NCBI GenBank assembly: GCA_030765065.1
Contig: CM060983.1
Location: 49,846,067-49,910,066 of the forward strand
Source: Deroplatys truncata
Taxonomy: Eukaryota; Arthropoda; Insecta; Mantodea; Mantidae
DNA length: 64,000 nt
Direction of reading: 5' to 3'
The position numbers and the translations under genes were made by a program. Every line of letters starts with the position of its first letter. Position 1 is the stretch's first letter. Shown in pieces: positions 21,077 through 31,685 of this stretch. The notes beneath the pieces were generated by a model. That model was not told the DNA's origin. It did not search any database and worked only from the letters and a program-made list of their open reading frames with translations.

Positions 21077-21280
21077 GCGCTTTTTACAGCGTGGATTTTA
21101 ATATACTGTACATAACTAAGTTTATCAGCGCAGCGCATAACCGGTGTGCGGATATTTGACAATGACTGTCCCACACACTCCTGCAGCATGCAGACGACCG
21201 ATCACCTCCTGATCTGGTAAGCAACTCGCTTCATAGCTCTCATTAAGATTTTCACATGTCTAGAACTGTTGCGAAGATTA

Positions 21281-21395
21281 TAATACAGCTACTTTCTGAA
21301 AGGTTTATCTCGATTACAATAGGAAAATAAACTTTCCTAATAATAATTTGTATTCCCAGCAAAAACCGATAGGGGTAGAGATGGTCATGTGAATG
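21281..21395 (+). repeat. R2 element, part 3
   Basis: After the transposon R2 resumes with TAATACAGCTACTTTCTG, and runs through GGTAGAGATGGTCATGTGAA to ACACACCATA before a T run. Confidence 0.82.
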
Positions 21396-21404
21396 TAACA
21401 CACC

Positions 21405-21525
21405 ATATTTTTTCTTTGTGTTTGTTCTTTTAGTTGGATTTAGTGGACTTTAAAGCTCGATATCGAAGTTTTGGGTGGAATACAATACTCCCTCTACCTT
21501 ATATATGTAAGTAGTAGAGAAAGTA
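21405..21525 (-). repeat. R terminal fragment
   Basis: It contains TTTTGGGTGGAATACAATAC and AGTAGAGAAAGT in reverse orientation, directly after the preceding R2 end. Confidence 0.8.
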
Positions 21526-22197
21526 CAAATTAATTTATCCCACCATCATTGTGGTTTACAATAGCTACTGTAGAACAGCCCCTTTATGAAGTGAAAATGG
21601 GAGAGGACACACTGAACATTTTTCGTAACATGAGTTATTTTATGCAGGCTGCATGGCCAATCCATGCGGAATTATTAATGGCATCACCCTATCCTATCAG
21701 CACGCAAGTTGTGTTTGGTTGTATGTGATAAGAATGGTCAGGCTCGTATCACGTACTGCCGCGTATTATCATCCCTAATTAGGCATGCATCTGTGCTTCG
21801 TGGCTTGGTTTCGATTCCCGACCCCTCCATGTTTGCTTTCTGGTGACCGCATCCTCCCAACGTGCTCATCACCACGCGGGCGGGTCCCACACAACACAGG
21901 CTAACAGGTATTCAAGCGCCCTCCATGTCCCATTCATTCTCAAATAGCCTTAAGAAACAATAAGTAACGTGTTTTAACCTTAAGATGTCAGAGAGTTCTT
22001 TACGCAACCTACTCTAATCATGACCCATGTTCTGTGCATGCGCCATTTTGCAGTAACGAAAACGCCAGTAACGTAAAACGACATTATGATTTATTTATTT
22101 ATTCTTCTATTTATTTTACGCCGCTTTAACTACATGGCCATATCAAGACGGATCTATCAGTGGATAACTCTTAGATCGAAGTGTGACGGACACACCT
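21526..22197. other. Spacer with a possible tRNA-derived repeat
   Basis: A GGTTTCGATTCCCGACCC stretch near 21,807 resembles a Pol III B box and may belong to a SINE relic (about 21,690-21,930). The remainder is unassigned. Confidence 0.35.
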
Positions 22198-22790
22198 CCT
22201 TCTAGGTCTCATCCCTGTAATCTCCACTTCCTCGTGTTCAGAGAGACCTTAGTCGACAGCAACTGGACCTTCTGCTTCGTGCCGTGCAATGGCATTAGAT
22301 GCCGTCCAGTCTAACTGCTGCTTCCATATAGAAAGGCGGAAAGTTAGTCTTCTAGGTCTCATCCCTGTAACGATCTGCTTCGTCACGTGTCCACGGAGAC
22401 CTTAGTGCATAACAACTGGATCTTCTGCTTCGTGCCGTGCAGATGGTATTATGGTGTCGTCCAGTCTACCTGCTTCCATATAGGAGGTATTTAGCCTTCT
22501 AGGCCTCATCCCTGTAACCATGCTATCTTGCTTCGCACGTGTGCACAGAGACCCTAGTGCATAGCAACTGGATTTTCTGCTTCCTGCCGTGCAGATGGTA
22601 TTAAGGTGCCGTCCAGTGTACCTGCTTCCATATAGAGAGGTAGTTAGCTTCTAGGTTTCATCCCTGTAAGCATGCTATCTTGCTTCGTGACATGTCCACA
22701 GAGACCTTAGTGCGTAGCAACTGTATCTTCTGCTCCGTGCCGCGCAGATGACATTAGGGTGCCGTCCAGTCTATCTGCTGCTTTTATTGT
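22198..22790 (+). repeat. Tandem repeat, four ~150-bp units
   Basis: Four units start at TTCTAGG near 22,200, 22,350, 22,497 and 22,649. Each carries CTCATCCCTGTAA, a GAGACCTTAGTGC-type block, AGCAACTGGATCTTCTGCTT, CGTGCCGTGCAGATGG and GTGCCGTCCAGTCTACCTGC, closing with TTCCATATAGA in the first three. Units differ at many positions. No open frame runs across them. This is a minisatellite-like array, not part of any element I recognise. Confidence 0.9.
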
Positions 22791-22904
22791 CTGTGGATAG
22801 ATTTCACAGATTCGCTACTATCACCTATTTTTCATTTTTACTATTTTTCTAGACGTAAGGTGGAATTTTGCATCGTGATATTAAATATCCAATCCTGTAT
22901 TTAC

Positions 22905-23036
22905 CTTAGCGGCTGAGGGAAACCACGAGAAAACCTCAGTCAGATTGGTCAGCCCGCGGGTTTTGAACCCGGGACCTCCCGAAATCGGGTCACAGACGTT
23001 ATTATCGCCTGAGCCAACCCGCTCGGTAGACACGAT
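22905..23036 (-). mobile_element. SINE-B fragment
   Basis: The complement reads GAGCGGGTTGGCTCAGGCGA, then the B box GGGTTCAAAACCC and GGTTTTCTCGTGGTTTCCC. The 3' body is missing. Confidence 0.78.
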
Positions 23037-23510
23037 TTGTTTACGGTAAATACAGTGCTTCTCCATCACAATGCGGCCACCGTATGGCAGCTCGCGCCCC
23101 GGCGCCGCAGCTCGGATTCCCGCTGAGACAATTATATCTACGCATAGTTACAGCTACAGTTACAATGATAAAGCGCATATTTATCATAAGAAATGCTGGA
23201 AATGTTGTCCTCTTTTCATACGTTCCTGGCATCTAAGGGAATTTTTCTTTTACACTCCAGAGTTCAGTATCCGAAATTGAATGAATTTCTCGCTTGATGT
23301 TTTCCTTTAGTTCTTTCAATGCATGCGGGTTTTTGCGTAAACTTTATTTTTCAAATCGCATACAATTAAATCAAGAGATATTGAGGGCCATCATTCTTTA
23401 CTAATTGCAGTATCTTAAACATTTTTCTGAATTAAACGTAATGACTCATAAGCTGTATGTGCAGTAGGAAAAGTCTTGTTGGAAAAACCCAGACTGTCAT
23501 TCAATATCGA
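23037..23510. other. Spacer, no firm feature
   Basis: A GC-rich start (about 23,071-23,125, with GCTCGGATTCCCGC resembling a B box) is followed by AT-rich sequence. Nothing can be assigned. Confidence 0.35.
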
Positions 23511-23696
23511 TCAACCGAGCGGGATGGCTTAGGCCCGCATTCGGGAGCCCCGAGTTCGATTCCCGGTGAACGCGCACTGACCATGTGGTTTTCTTCTGGT
23601 CGTCTAGGCGAATGCTGGGGTGATACCATGATTTCTCCTTTTCCTCATTTCCTGTCATTTTATATCTCTCCCTTTCATCTTTCACGCAGTGTCTCT
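23511..23696 (+). mobile_element. SINE-B copy
   Basis: CAACCGAGCGGGATGGCTTA forms the A box region and CGAGTTCGATTCCCGG the B box (about 23,552). They are followed by ATGTGGTTTTCTTCTGGTCG and the CTCATTTCCTGTCATTTTAT tail region. A SINE-A follows immediately. Confidence 0.85.
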
Positions 23697-23921
23697 TGTC
23701 GTCCTCCGTGGACTAGTGCTAGCTCTAGTTTCCAAGGTCGCGCGTTCAAACCCGGCGGAGGGCGATGGATTTTTTCGGGCTTAAAAGTCCTTAGCATGGA
23801 TTCCTTCGGAAGGAAGTAAAGCCGGTGGTCCCTTTACGGCACGTAAAAGAACCTCAAGCCTGATAAAGAGGCCTTTGAGCAAAATTACCGGTCTTTCACG
23901 TCCTATATAGAATGGGACGCT
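23697..23921 (+). mobile_element. SINE-A copy
   Basis: GTCGTCCTCCGTGGACTAG starts the head; GCGTTCAAACCCGGCGG contains the B box. The body ends AGAATGGGACGC and joins an R sequence without a simple-repeat tail. Confidence 0.88.
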
Positions 23922-24049
23922 TTTTCTCAAATGGGAATTCGTTATTCATTTTTTTTCTTTATTTTTTGTCCTGGACATACAAAGAGAATGGAATACTGCA
24001 CATAGCAACCAGCTCTTAAAATATTTGACTATCACTTAAAGTCTACCAA
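23922..24049 (+). repeat. R element, part 1 (interrupted by Tc1)
   Basis: TTTCTCAAATGGGAATTCG to AAAGTCTACCAA belongs to the 3' half of R. It continues after the Tc1 at 25,283. Confidence 0.87.
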
Positions 24050-24051
24050 TA

Positions 24052-25280
24052 CACTATGTGATCAAAAGTATCCGGACATCCCCACAAACATACGTTTTTC
24101 ATCTTAGGTGCATTGTGCTGCCACCTACTGCCTGGTACTCATTATCTGCGACCTCAGTAGTCATTGGACATCGTGAAACAGCAGAATGGGACGCTCCGTG
24201 GAACTCACCGACTTCGAACGTGGTCAGATGATTCGGTGTCACTTGTGTCAGAAGTCTGTACGCGAGATTTCCACACTCCTAAACATCTCTAGGTCCAGTG
24301 TTTCCGGTGTGATAGTGAAGTGGAAACGTGAAGGGACATGTACAGCAAAAAAGCGTACAAGCCGACCTCGTCTGTTGACTGACAGAGACCACTGACATTT
24401 GAAGAGGGTCGTAAAGAGTAATAGGCAGACATCTATCCAGACCATCACTCAGGAATTCCAAACTGCATCAGGATCCACTCCAAGCACTGTGGCAGTTAGG
24501 CGTGAGGTGAGAAACATTGGATTCCATGGTCGAGCGGCTGCTCAAAAGCCACACATCACGCAGGAAAATGCCAAACAACGCCTCGCTTGGTGTAAGGAGC
24601 GTCAACATTACACGATTGAACAGTGGCAAAACATTGTGCGGAGTGACGAATCACGTTACACAATGTGGCGATCCGATGGCAGGGTGTAGGTGTGGTGAAT
24701 GCCCGGGAACGGCATCTGCCAGCGTGTGTAGTGCCAACAGTGAAATTCGGAGGTGTTGGTGTTATGGTGTGGTCGTGTTTCCCCTGGAGGGTCTTGCACC
24801 CCTTGTTGTTTTGCGTTTCACGATCACAGCGCAGACCTATATTGATATTTTAAGCTTTTTCTTGTTTCCCACTGTTGAAGAGCAATTCGGGGAGGCGATT
24901 GCATCTTTCAACACGATCGAGCACCTGTTCATACTGGAGTGGTTACACGAGAATAACATTCCTGTAATGGACTGGCCTGCACAGAGTCCTAACTTGAATC
25001 CTATAGAACACCTTTGGGATGTTTTGGAACGCCGACTTCGTGCCAGGCCTTACCCCTACATCGATACCTCTCCTCAGTTCCGCACTCCGTGAAGAATGGA
25101 CTGCCATTCCCCAAGAAACCTTCCAGCACCTGATTGAAAGTATGCCTGCGAGAGTGAATGCTGTCATCAAGGCTAAGGGTGGGCTAATGCCATATTGACT
25201 TCCAGCATTACCTATGGAGGGCGCCACGAACTTGTACGTCATTTTCAGCCAGGTGTCCGGATACTTTTGATCACGTAGTG
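24052..25280 (+). mobile_element. Decayed Tc1 element nested in R
   Basis: The ends CACTATGTGATCAAAAGTAT and the complement of the right end, CACTACGTGATCAAAAGTAT, are flanked by TA at 24,050-24,051 and 25,281-25,282. Length is 1,229 bp, close to the 1,246 bp of the copy at 58.9 kb. About nine bases of R expected at the junction (ttccccttg) are missing. Confidence 0.93.
24186..25198 (+). pseudogene. Tc1 transposase pseudogene
   Basis: The start MGRSVELTDFERGQMIRCHL aligns with the intact copy at 58.9 kb. Defects seen directly are: stop TGA at 24,393-24,395 (Arg position), stop TAG at 24,687-24,689 (Trp position), a one-base loss near 24,704, a further frame change near 24,790, and a deletion that destroys the segment carrying the second catalytic Asp (about 24,905-24,945). 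The ending retains DWPAQSPNLNPIEHLWDVLE with the catalytic Glu. The normal stop TGA is present at 25,196-25,198. Confidence 0.93.
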
Positions 25281-25282
25281 TA

Positions 25283-25394
25283 CATCTACAAGAAAATTAG
25301 CAATAAGATTAACATTTCGATTAACATGAAGCATATGGAGAATAAGCTTTTGTAAAAATAGTTTTTAGGAGAGTAGAAAAGTCATGTGAGTGTA
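25283..25394 (+). repeat. R element, part 2
   Basis: R resumes as CATCTACAAGAAAATTAGC and ends near GTGTAACACAT. Confidence 0.85.
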
Positions 25395-25404
25395 ACACAT
25401 GCGG

Positions 25405-25572
25405 TTTTTAGAGTTATGCAGATACACACACACACGGACATGTTTCCAAAAATGCTTTATTTGGATTCAGGGCACCTCAAAACATATATTTCCAATGAAA
25501 TCTCGGTATCAAATATTTGGGTGGAATACAATATCTTCCTAACTTACTGTTTACGTTGTAGAGAAAGTAAAA
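25405..25572 (-). repeat. R terminal fragment
   Basis: It contains GAGTTATGC, an acacac run, GGACATGTTTCCAAAAATGC and GTAGAGAAAGT in reverse orientation. Confidence 0.82.
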
Positions 25573-25599
25573 AGGTAATTTTTGCGCCTTTTTCAGATT

Positions 25600-25752
25600 T
25601 TCGTAGGTGCATTTGCCGTTTTGAGTTAGGTTGTTTACATACACACACATTCTGGGAGTCTCAATTCCGGTAATTCCGGTGAAATCTCTAAATTGAATTT
25701 TGAATGCAATACTTCAACTACCTACTATACTTAGGAAGCAGAGAAAATAATA
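25600..25752 (-). repeat. R2 terminal fragment, decayed
   Basis: It contains GAGTTAGGTTGTTTACAT, CCGGTGAAATCTC and TACCTACTATAC. It is a second, older end fragment next to the previous one. Confidence 0.6.
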
Positions 25753-26379
25753 AACCGTCTTTCGCGTACGTATATGCCATGCAAGTCGTTCTTCATGCCA
25801 GCGTTTCCATAGTTACGGCAGAAGTCTGATATTTTTCCTCGGCATTTCCATCAAACCCCGGCGAATCCCTTTCAACATGCTTTCCAATCCCCTTTTTTGA
25901 GTAATAATTCTCGCCGGGCTCCTTTTCATCCAGAGTGTTCGTTCTTTTGCTAATAGCACGGTCATTCCCTCACACTTCCCTCCGAACAAAGAAAAAAGGC
26001 TGGCTTTTTGTTGGTTATGTTGGCTTTGCCCTTTTTTGTTCCCAGTTGCTCTCTTGTTTTTTGTTCCGGAGGTTAACAAAACATCTTGCATGTCGTAGAA
26101 AGAAGCCCGTTTCCTCCTTTTTAACAAAGCTAGACGCTTCCTTCAATAAAAGCTTGAACTTTTCGAAATATTGCTTAATCGTTTTTCTATCAGATGAATC
26201 CGCTTTCAGCTTTGAGGCTGCCCCTTTTTAATTCTTATAGAGAAAATGAATTTATATAATACTAAAAGGACTACAAAAGAAAGAAGATAATGTTCACAAC
26301 CCCGACTTTGCATTTTTATTAATATTGCTCTTTGTTTGAACTTCTTTTGTTTTGAAGATTAAAAGAGCTTGTTTATAAG
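25753..26379. other. Unassigned segment with overlapping open frames
   Basis: A 104-residue frame (25,813-26,127, minus) and a 98-residue frame (25,935-26,231, plus) overlap on opposite strands. The minus frame is basic (KR-rich). Neither shows a domain I recognise, and overlap on both strands argues that one or both are chance. Confidence 0.35.
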
Positions 26380-26815
26380 CTATAGAATCATTTCTGTGTG
26401 TGTGTCTGTGCTCAGCTCAAAAATAAATTGCCTTATAAACACAACCTCGGTATTTAAAACGAGTATCTTATGAGGATTAAATATAAATATTTTCGAACGA
26501 ATTTTATGGAAGCTATATATCATAAATTATTAAATTTTCCAATGTTCTAATTTGTCACAAACGCGTTGTCGGCGTTCCTTATAAATGTATCCTTTTTTAC
26601 TACTTCCTTTTTTTGTCTCTATCACGTACCTATAGGAAACATTGTGTTCCAATAAAATTCGATATTGAAATTTCAGGAAAAATATATTTGATACCTTCTG
26701 TATAAAAATGATTTGTTTTAGAAAAACGTGCGCGCGCACGCGTATGTGAATAGCATAAATGTTCATCTTCCAGGGATACGACGCGGTTTTGAAGAATTCT
26801 TCTACCCCAAGCTAT
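26380..26815 (+). repeat. Decayed R2 fragments
   Basis: Two short forward pieces: 26,390-26,500 (tctgtgctcagctcaaaaat) and 26,610-26,790 (tatcacgtacctatagg, aattcgatattgaaatttca, atgtgaatagcataaatg). A gtgcgcgcgcac run at 26,729 occupies the microsatellite position. Confidence 0.55.
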
Positions 26816-26835
26816 AAAAAAAATGTTCGTTCTTT

Positions 26836-27018
26836 CTCTATTACGTTGTAGGGGAAGTATTGCATTCTGCCCAAAAATTCAAAACTGAGCTATCACCGTA
26901 AATACCTGCTTTGAGGCCACCTGAATCCAATAAAGCTTTTTTAGAAAAAGTTGTGTGTGTGTATTTGTGAACAACATAACTCAAAAACAAAACGCGGATA
27001 AATACCAAACTTGGTATT
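26836..27018 (+). repeat. R/R2 5' fragment
   Basis: TTCTCTATTACGTTGTAGGG to CAAACTTGGTATT lies in forward orientation and then fuses directly to an LTR-1 start. Confidence 0.75.
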
Positions 27019-27865
27019 TGAGGCAGTATTATTAACACTTAAATGTTTTCAGTCAAATTATATAATATGTAAATTCAATAACAGCCCGCCTTAAAGCAAT
27101 ATGTATGTAATAATTTGTAAAATGTATGTAACAGTCATTGCATAAGCTTATATTGTTGTAAACATATTTAATAATGTTATGTGAATGCATTACGTAATTT
27201 AATAATGTAGGAGCTGTGAGAAATAGGTAAAAAATTGCTAACAATGAGGTAACCTTGAGGCAGTAATCAATTAGTAAGTTTAAATGTTACTTGTGATTCT
27301 TGGAGTAACAATAATGTAATTTTAGTGACAGTGTATAAAATAGTCAATCAACAACCAGAAAAAGCTTCAGTTAAATCAAGGTATTCTATTGGAGTAGGAT
27401 TAGCCAATCAGAGACTTGAAATACAGAAATTTACAAGTTTAGACGGTTGAAATCAATTCAGTTGCTTCTAGACAGTGATCATAACCAGACGCGAGATGTG
27501 TCCTCGAGAAATAAATTACGTATTCGTGTGAGACGAAAATAGTATACTTGTTAGAAAGTGTAAGTATTAAATAAAATAATCTCACAGCTCTCTATATCAG
27601 TGAAGTGCTATTTAATTTGTGTCAAGGATTAATAAATAGGAGTGAATTGAAACTTAAAATCTGTGTAAGCCTACATTCTTCAGTCGCACCACAACCCTAC
27701 AAAGAAAAACATACAAATTATCAAGTTAATTTTTTTTAAACTTGGGGCAAAGGCCACCTGAAAATACATTTGGGGCGAAGGCTCCCGGAAGCGGGTACTA
27801 TACGTGCGGTTGCAACTACTACAAGTTTGCCTCCCCAACAGTTGAAATATAATACAACCCCTTCA
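27019..27865 (+). mobile_element. LTR-1 copy E
   Basis: It starts TGAGGCAGTATTATTAACAC. It has the GGAGCTGTGAG, AGCCAATCAGAGACTTG, CCTCGAGAAATAAATTACG and CTCACAGCTCTCTATATCAG blocks and two consecutive leader modules, CTTGGGGCAAAGGCCACCTG and TTTGGGGCGAAGGCTCCCGG. Confidence 0.68.
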
Positions 27866-27871
27866 AAACAA

Positions 27872-28285
27872 CCTTCTTCATATTTAGGTTCAGTATCTTT
27901 CATATATGCGACACGAGGATTTTCAAGAAAATCTCTCCACCCCAGATTACCTTTTACATAGATCATTTTTCGAAAATTTTGATTTTTTCAAAAATGGCTC
28001 TAACGATTTTGATTATAATATCATATATTTAAGATATTTTTACGACAAATAAAATGCATATCTTGAAGTTTCTCGGAATGTCCCCAAAAGTCCTCTTCTC
28101 TCTGAATGGATTTTGCATTACTGGTAAACCGTAAAGATATACAAACTTTTTCTACACAAATAATGTAGAGCTCGGTAAAACACACAACTTTGTCTTTCCA
28201 AGATATTCCGTTATTTGTTTGAATTTTCCAATACTTATACTTTTTGCAAATGGGAATTCGTTATTCTTTTTTTTATGTCCTGTAA
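27872..28285 (+). repeat. R element, middle part
   Basis: ATATTTAGGTTCAGTATCTT to GGGAATTCGTTATTC lies in forward orientation. Both ends of the element are missing. Confidence 0.82.
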
Positions 28286-28389
28286 CACAGATATGTTTTA
28301 CTTAACTGAATATGAAATTTTATTTTTAACATTTCTCCATTGTAGGAATACTCAGTAATATAACATACAGTTGTTAAAAGTGTAGTTAT

Positions 28390-28608
28390 AAAAATCTGAT
28401 AATGCATTCAGATGACTTTTTCTACTTAATCCTCTACAAACAATTCTTATAAAAGCTTCTTCTTTATATTTCTTGTTAACGAGATAAACTTTCATTACAC
28501 ATTTCGTTGTAGGTATAAAGATACATAGGCTAAACGATAGTTCAGGTTTTTAAAAAGCAAATCATTATGCTTTGAAACTCTATGCTCCTTGCATAACTAC
28601 GAGAAAAA
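28390..28608 (-). repeat. R2 fragment
   Basis: It begins AAATCTGATAATGCATTCAG and continues through TTAACGAGATAAAC, TTACACATTTCG and the taaacgatag block in reverse orientation. Confidence 0.7.
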
Positions 28609-28887
28609 TGTGATGTGTTACACTCACATGACTTTCTCTACTCTTGTACAAACTATTTATACAAACGCTTATTTTCCATATGCTTCATGTTAGTCGAGAT
28701 AAACATTTGCAGACTCTATCTTATTGCTAATTTTCTTGTAGATGTAAGGGGAATATATATTTACAAGGGCAATATAGAAATACAGTAGCCTTTAAGCACA
28801 TACATATCTCTTATTAGCTGGTTGCTAGGTGCAGCACCATTCGCTTTGCCACAGATTAATATTCTTTGCATATCGAAGACAAAAAAA
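28609..28887 (-). repeat. R element, outer part of a nest
   Basis: TGTGATGTGTTACACTCACA to GAAGACAAAAAAA. The copy breaks at its internal A run, where a full R is inserted. Its remaining part restarts at 29,801. Confidence 0.88.
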
Positions 28888-29592
28888 TCTGATGTGTTAC
28901 ACTCACATGACTTTCTCTACTCTTGTACAATCTAATTTTACAAACGCCTATTCTCCATATGCTTCATGTTAATCGAGATATCGAGATGTCAATCTTATTG
29001 GTAATTTTCTTGTAGATGCAAGGGAAGTATGGTAGCTTTTAAGCGATAGTAAAATATTTTAACGCTGGTTGCTATGTGGCGCATTCCATTCTGTTTGCAT
29101 GTCCAGGACATAAAAAAAATGAATAACGCATTTGGGAAAAAGTATAAGTATTGGAAAATTTAACGAAATAACAAGCAATATCTCGAAAACGGTTCACTCA
29201 ACAAAAGAAATGTATATGACATAAGTTGTGTATTTTAACGCGATCTACATTTTTTGTGTAGTAAAATTTTGTCTATCTCTTATGGTTTACCAGTTATGCA
29301 AAAGTCGTTCATAATGAAGAATACTTTTGGAGACATTCCCAGAAAATTCGAGAAATACATTTCATTTCTCATGACATCGTCTTAAACATATGATATTTTC
29401 ATCAAAATCGTTAGAGCCATTTTTGAGAAAATTAAAATTTTCGAAAAATCTTCCATGTAAAGGGTAGTCTGGGGTGGGGGGATTTCCTTGAAAACCTTTC
29501 TTGTCGCATCTCTGGAAGATACTGAACCTAAATACCAAGTTTGGTGCTTATCCGACTGTTCGTTTTTGAGTTATGCTGTTCAAAGACACACA

Positions 29593-29663
<71 letters not shown>

Positions 29664-29800
29664 ACACACGGACATGTTTCCAAAAATGCTTTTTTTGGAT
29701 TCAGGAGGTCTCAAAACATGTATTTCCGGCGAAATCTCGGTATCTAATTTTTGGGTGGAATGCAATACTTCCCCTACTTACTATACGTAGTAGAGAAAGT
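28888..29800 (-). repeat. Full-length R element (913 bp), nested
   Basis: Complete from TCTGATGTGTTACAC to GTAGTAGAGAAAGT, with A runs on both sides. It carries the longest microsatellite expansion (about 29,584-29,674) and a 100-residue open frame (29,488-29,790) of the type seen in many R copies. Confidence 0.93.
29584..29674. repeat. (CA)n microsatellite inside R
   Basis: About 90 bp of almost pure CA repeats fill the position that holds 8-60 bp of mixed CA/CAGA repeats in other R copies. Confidence 0.95.
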
Positions 29801-30456
29801 AAAAAACGAATAACGAATTTGAGAAAAAGTATAAGTATTGGAAAATTTAAGGGAATAACAAGCAATATCTTGAAAACGGTTCACTCAACAAAAGAAATGT
29901 GTATGACATAAATTGTGTATTTTAACGGGATCTACATTTTTTGTGTAGTAAAATTTTGTCTATCTCTTATGGTTTACCAGTTATGCAAAAGTCGTTCACA
30001 ATGAAGAATACTTTTGGAGACATTCTTAGAAAATTCGAGATATACATTTCATTTCTCATGACAATATCTTAAACATATGATATTTTAATCAAAATCGTTA
30101 GAGCCATTTTTGAGAAAATTAAAATTTTCGAAAAATGTTCCATGTAAAGGGTAGTCTGGGGTGGGGGGATTTTCTTGAAAACCTTCGTGTCGCATCTCTG
30201 GAAGATACTGAACCTAAATACCAAGTTTGGTGTTTATACGACTGTTCGTTTCTGAGTTATGCTGTTCACAGACACACAGACACACGGACACACGGACACA
30301 TAGACACACAGACAGACACACACACGGACATGTTTCCAAAAATGCTTTTTTTGGATTCAGTGAGTCTCAAAACATGTATTTCCGGTGAAATCTCAGTATC
30401 GAATTTTTGGGTGGAATGCAATACTTCCCCTACTTACTATACGTAGTAGAGAAAGT
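29801..30456 (-). repeat. R right part, array unit 1 (~655 bp)
   Basis: It starts at the internal A run (AAAAAACGAATAACGAATTT) and ends GTAGTAGAGAAAGT. It resumes the copy begun at 28,609. Confidence 0.9.
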
Positions 30457-31085
30457 AAAAATGAATAATGAATTCTCATTTGAGAAAAGTGTTGAAAAAT
30501 TTAAGGGAATAACAAGTAATATCTCGAAAATGGTTCACTCAACAAAAAAATGTATATGATATAAACTGTGTATTTTAGCGCGAACTACATTTTTTGTGTA
30601 GTAAAATTTTGTCTATCTCTTATGATTTACCAGTTATGCAAAAGTCGTTCACAACAAAGAATACTTTTGTAGACATTCCCAGGAAATTCAAGATATACAG
30701 TTTATTTGTCATAAAAATATCTTCAACATATGACATTTTAATCAAAATCGTTAGAGCCATTTTTGAGAATATTAAAATTTTCGAAAAATCTTCCATGTAA
30801 AGGGTACTCTGGGGTGGGGGGATTTTCTTGAAAACCTTCGTGTCGCATCCTTGGAAGATACTGAACCCAAATACTAAGTTTGGTGTTTATTTGACTGTTC
30901 GTTTCTGAGTTATGCTGTTCACAGACACACAGACACACACACAGACACACACACGGACATGTTTTCAAAAATGCTTTTTTTGGATTCAGGGTGTCTCAAA
31001 ACATGTATTTCCGGTGAAATCTCGGTATCGAAATTTTGGGTGGAATACAATACTTCCCCTACTTACTATACGTAGCAGAGAAAGT
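30457..31085 (-). repeat. R right part, array unit 2 (~629 bp)
   Basis: It has the same start point (AAAAATGAATAATGAATTC) and the same end as unit 1. It lacks the left ~280 bp of R. Confidence 0.9.
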
Positions 31086-31685
31086 AAAAAAGTGAATAAC
31101 GAATTTCCATTTGAGAAAAAGTATAAGTATTGGAAAATTTATCGGAATATCAAGCAATATCTCGAAAATGGTTCACTCAACAAAAAAATGTATATGACAT
31201 AAATTGTGTATTTTAACGCAATCTACATTTTTTGTGTAGTAACATTTTGTCTATCTCTTATGGTTTACCACTTATGCAAAAGTCGTTCACAATGAAGAAT
31301 ACTTTTGGAGACATTCCCAGAAAATTCAGATATACATTTCATTTGTCATAAAAATACCTTAAACACATGATATTTTAATTAAAATCGTTAGAGCCGTTTT
31401 TGAGAAAATTCTTGAAAACCTTAGAGTCGCATCCCTGGAACATACTGAACCTAAATACCAAGTTTGGTGTTAATCCGACTGTTCGTTTCTGAGTTATGCT
31501 GTTCACAGACACACAGACACACACACGGACATGTTTTCAAAAATGCTTTTTTTGAATTCAGGGGGTCTCAAAACATATATTTCCGGTGAAATCTCGGTAT
31601 TGAATTTTGGCGTTGAATACAATACTTCCCCTATTTACTATACGTAGTAAGTAAAACGCAGTAAAGTATACGTAGTAGAGAAAGT
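31086..31685 (-). repeat. R right part, array unit 3 (~600 bp)
   Basis: It has the same breakpoints as units 1 and 2. About 50 bp around the GTTCCATGTAAAGGG block are deleted. A short duplication of the terminus (cgcagtaaagtatacgtag) lies at its end. Confidence 0.88.

Larger units (their letters stand above)
19246..21280 (+). mobile_element. ~2 kb DDE transposon nested in R2
   Basis: The two junctions interrupt a continuous R2 sequence, and TAATAC is present at both (19,240-19,245 and 21,281-21,286). The ends are weak inverted repeats: CTCGCGCAAAACTTCTGGA against the complement of the right end, CTTCGCAACAGTTCTAGA. It carries a broken transposase (separate entry) and a tRNA-like insertion. 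The exact superfamily is unsure; a Tc1/mariner/IS630-related DDE enzyme is likely. Confidence 0.75.

Noticed and set aside
22198-22790. CRISPR-like array
   Set aside because: Units are ~150 bp and similar throughout, with no short repeat/unique spacer pattern, in a eukaryotic context.
25813-26231. Pair of ~100-residue genes on opposite strands
   Set aside because: Mutual overlap, no domain and no supporting context; listed only as an unassigned segment.
29541-29747. Frames rich in HTHTHT, or VCVCVC on the other strand
   Set aside because: They are translations of the CA microsatellite inside R copies, and frames exist on both strands.
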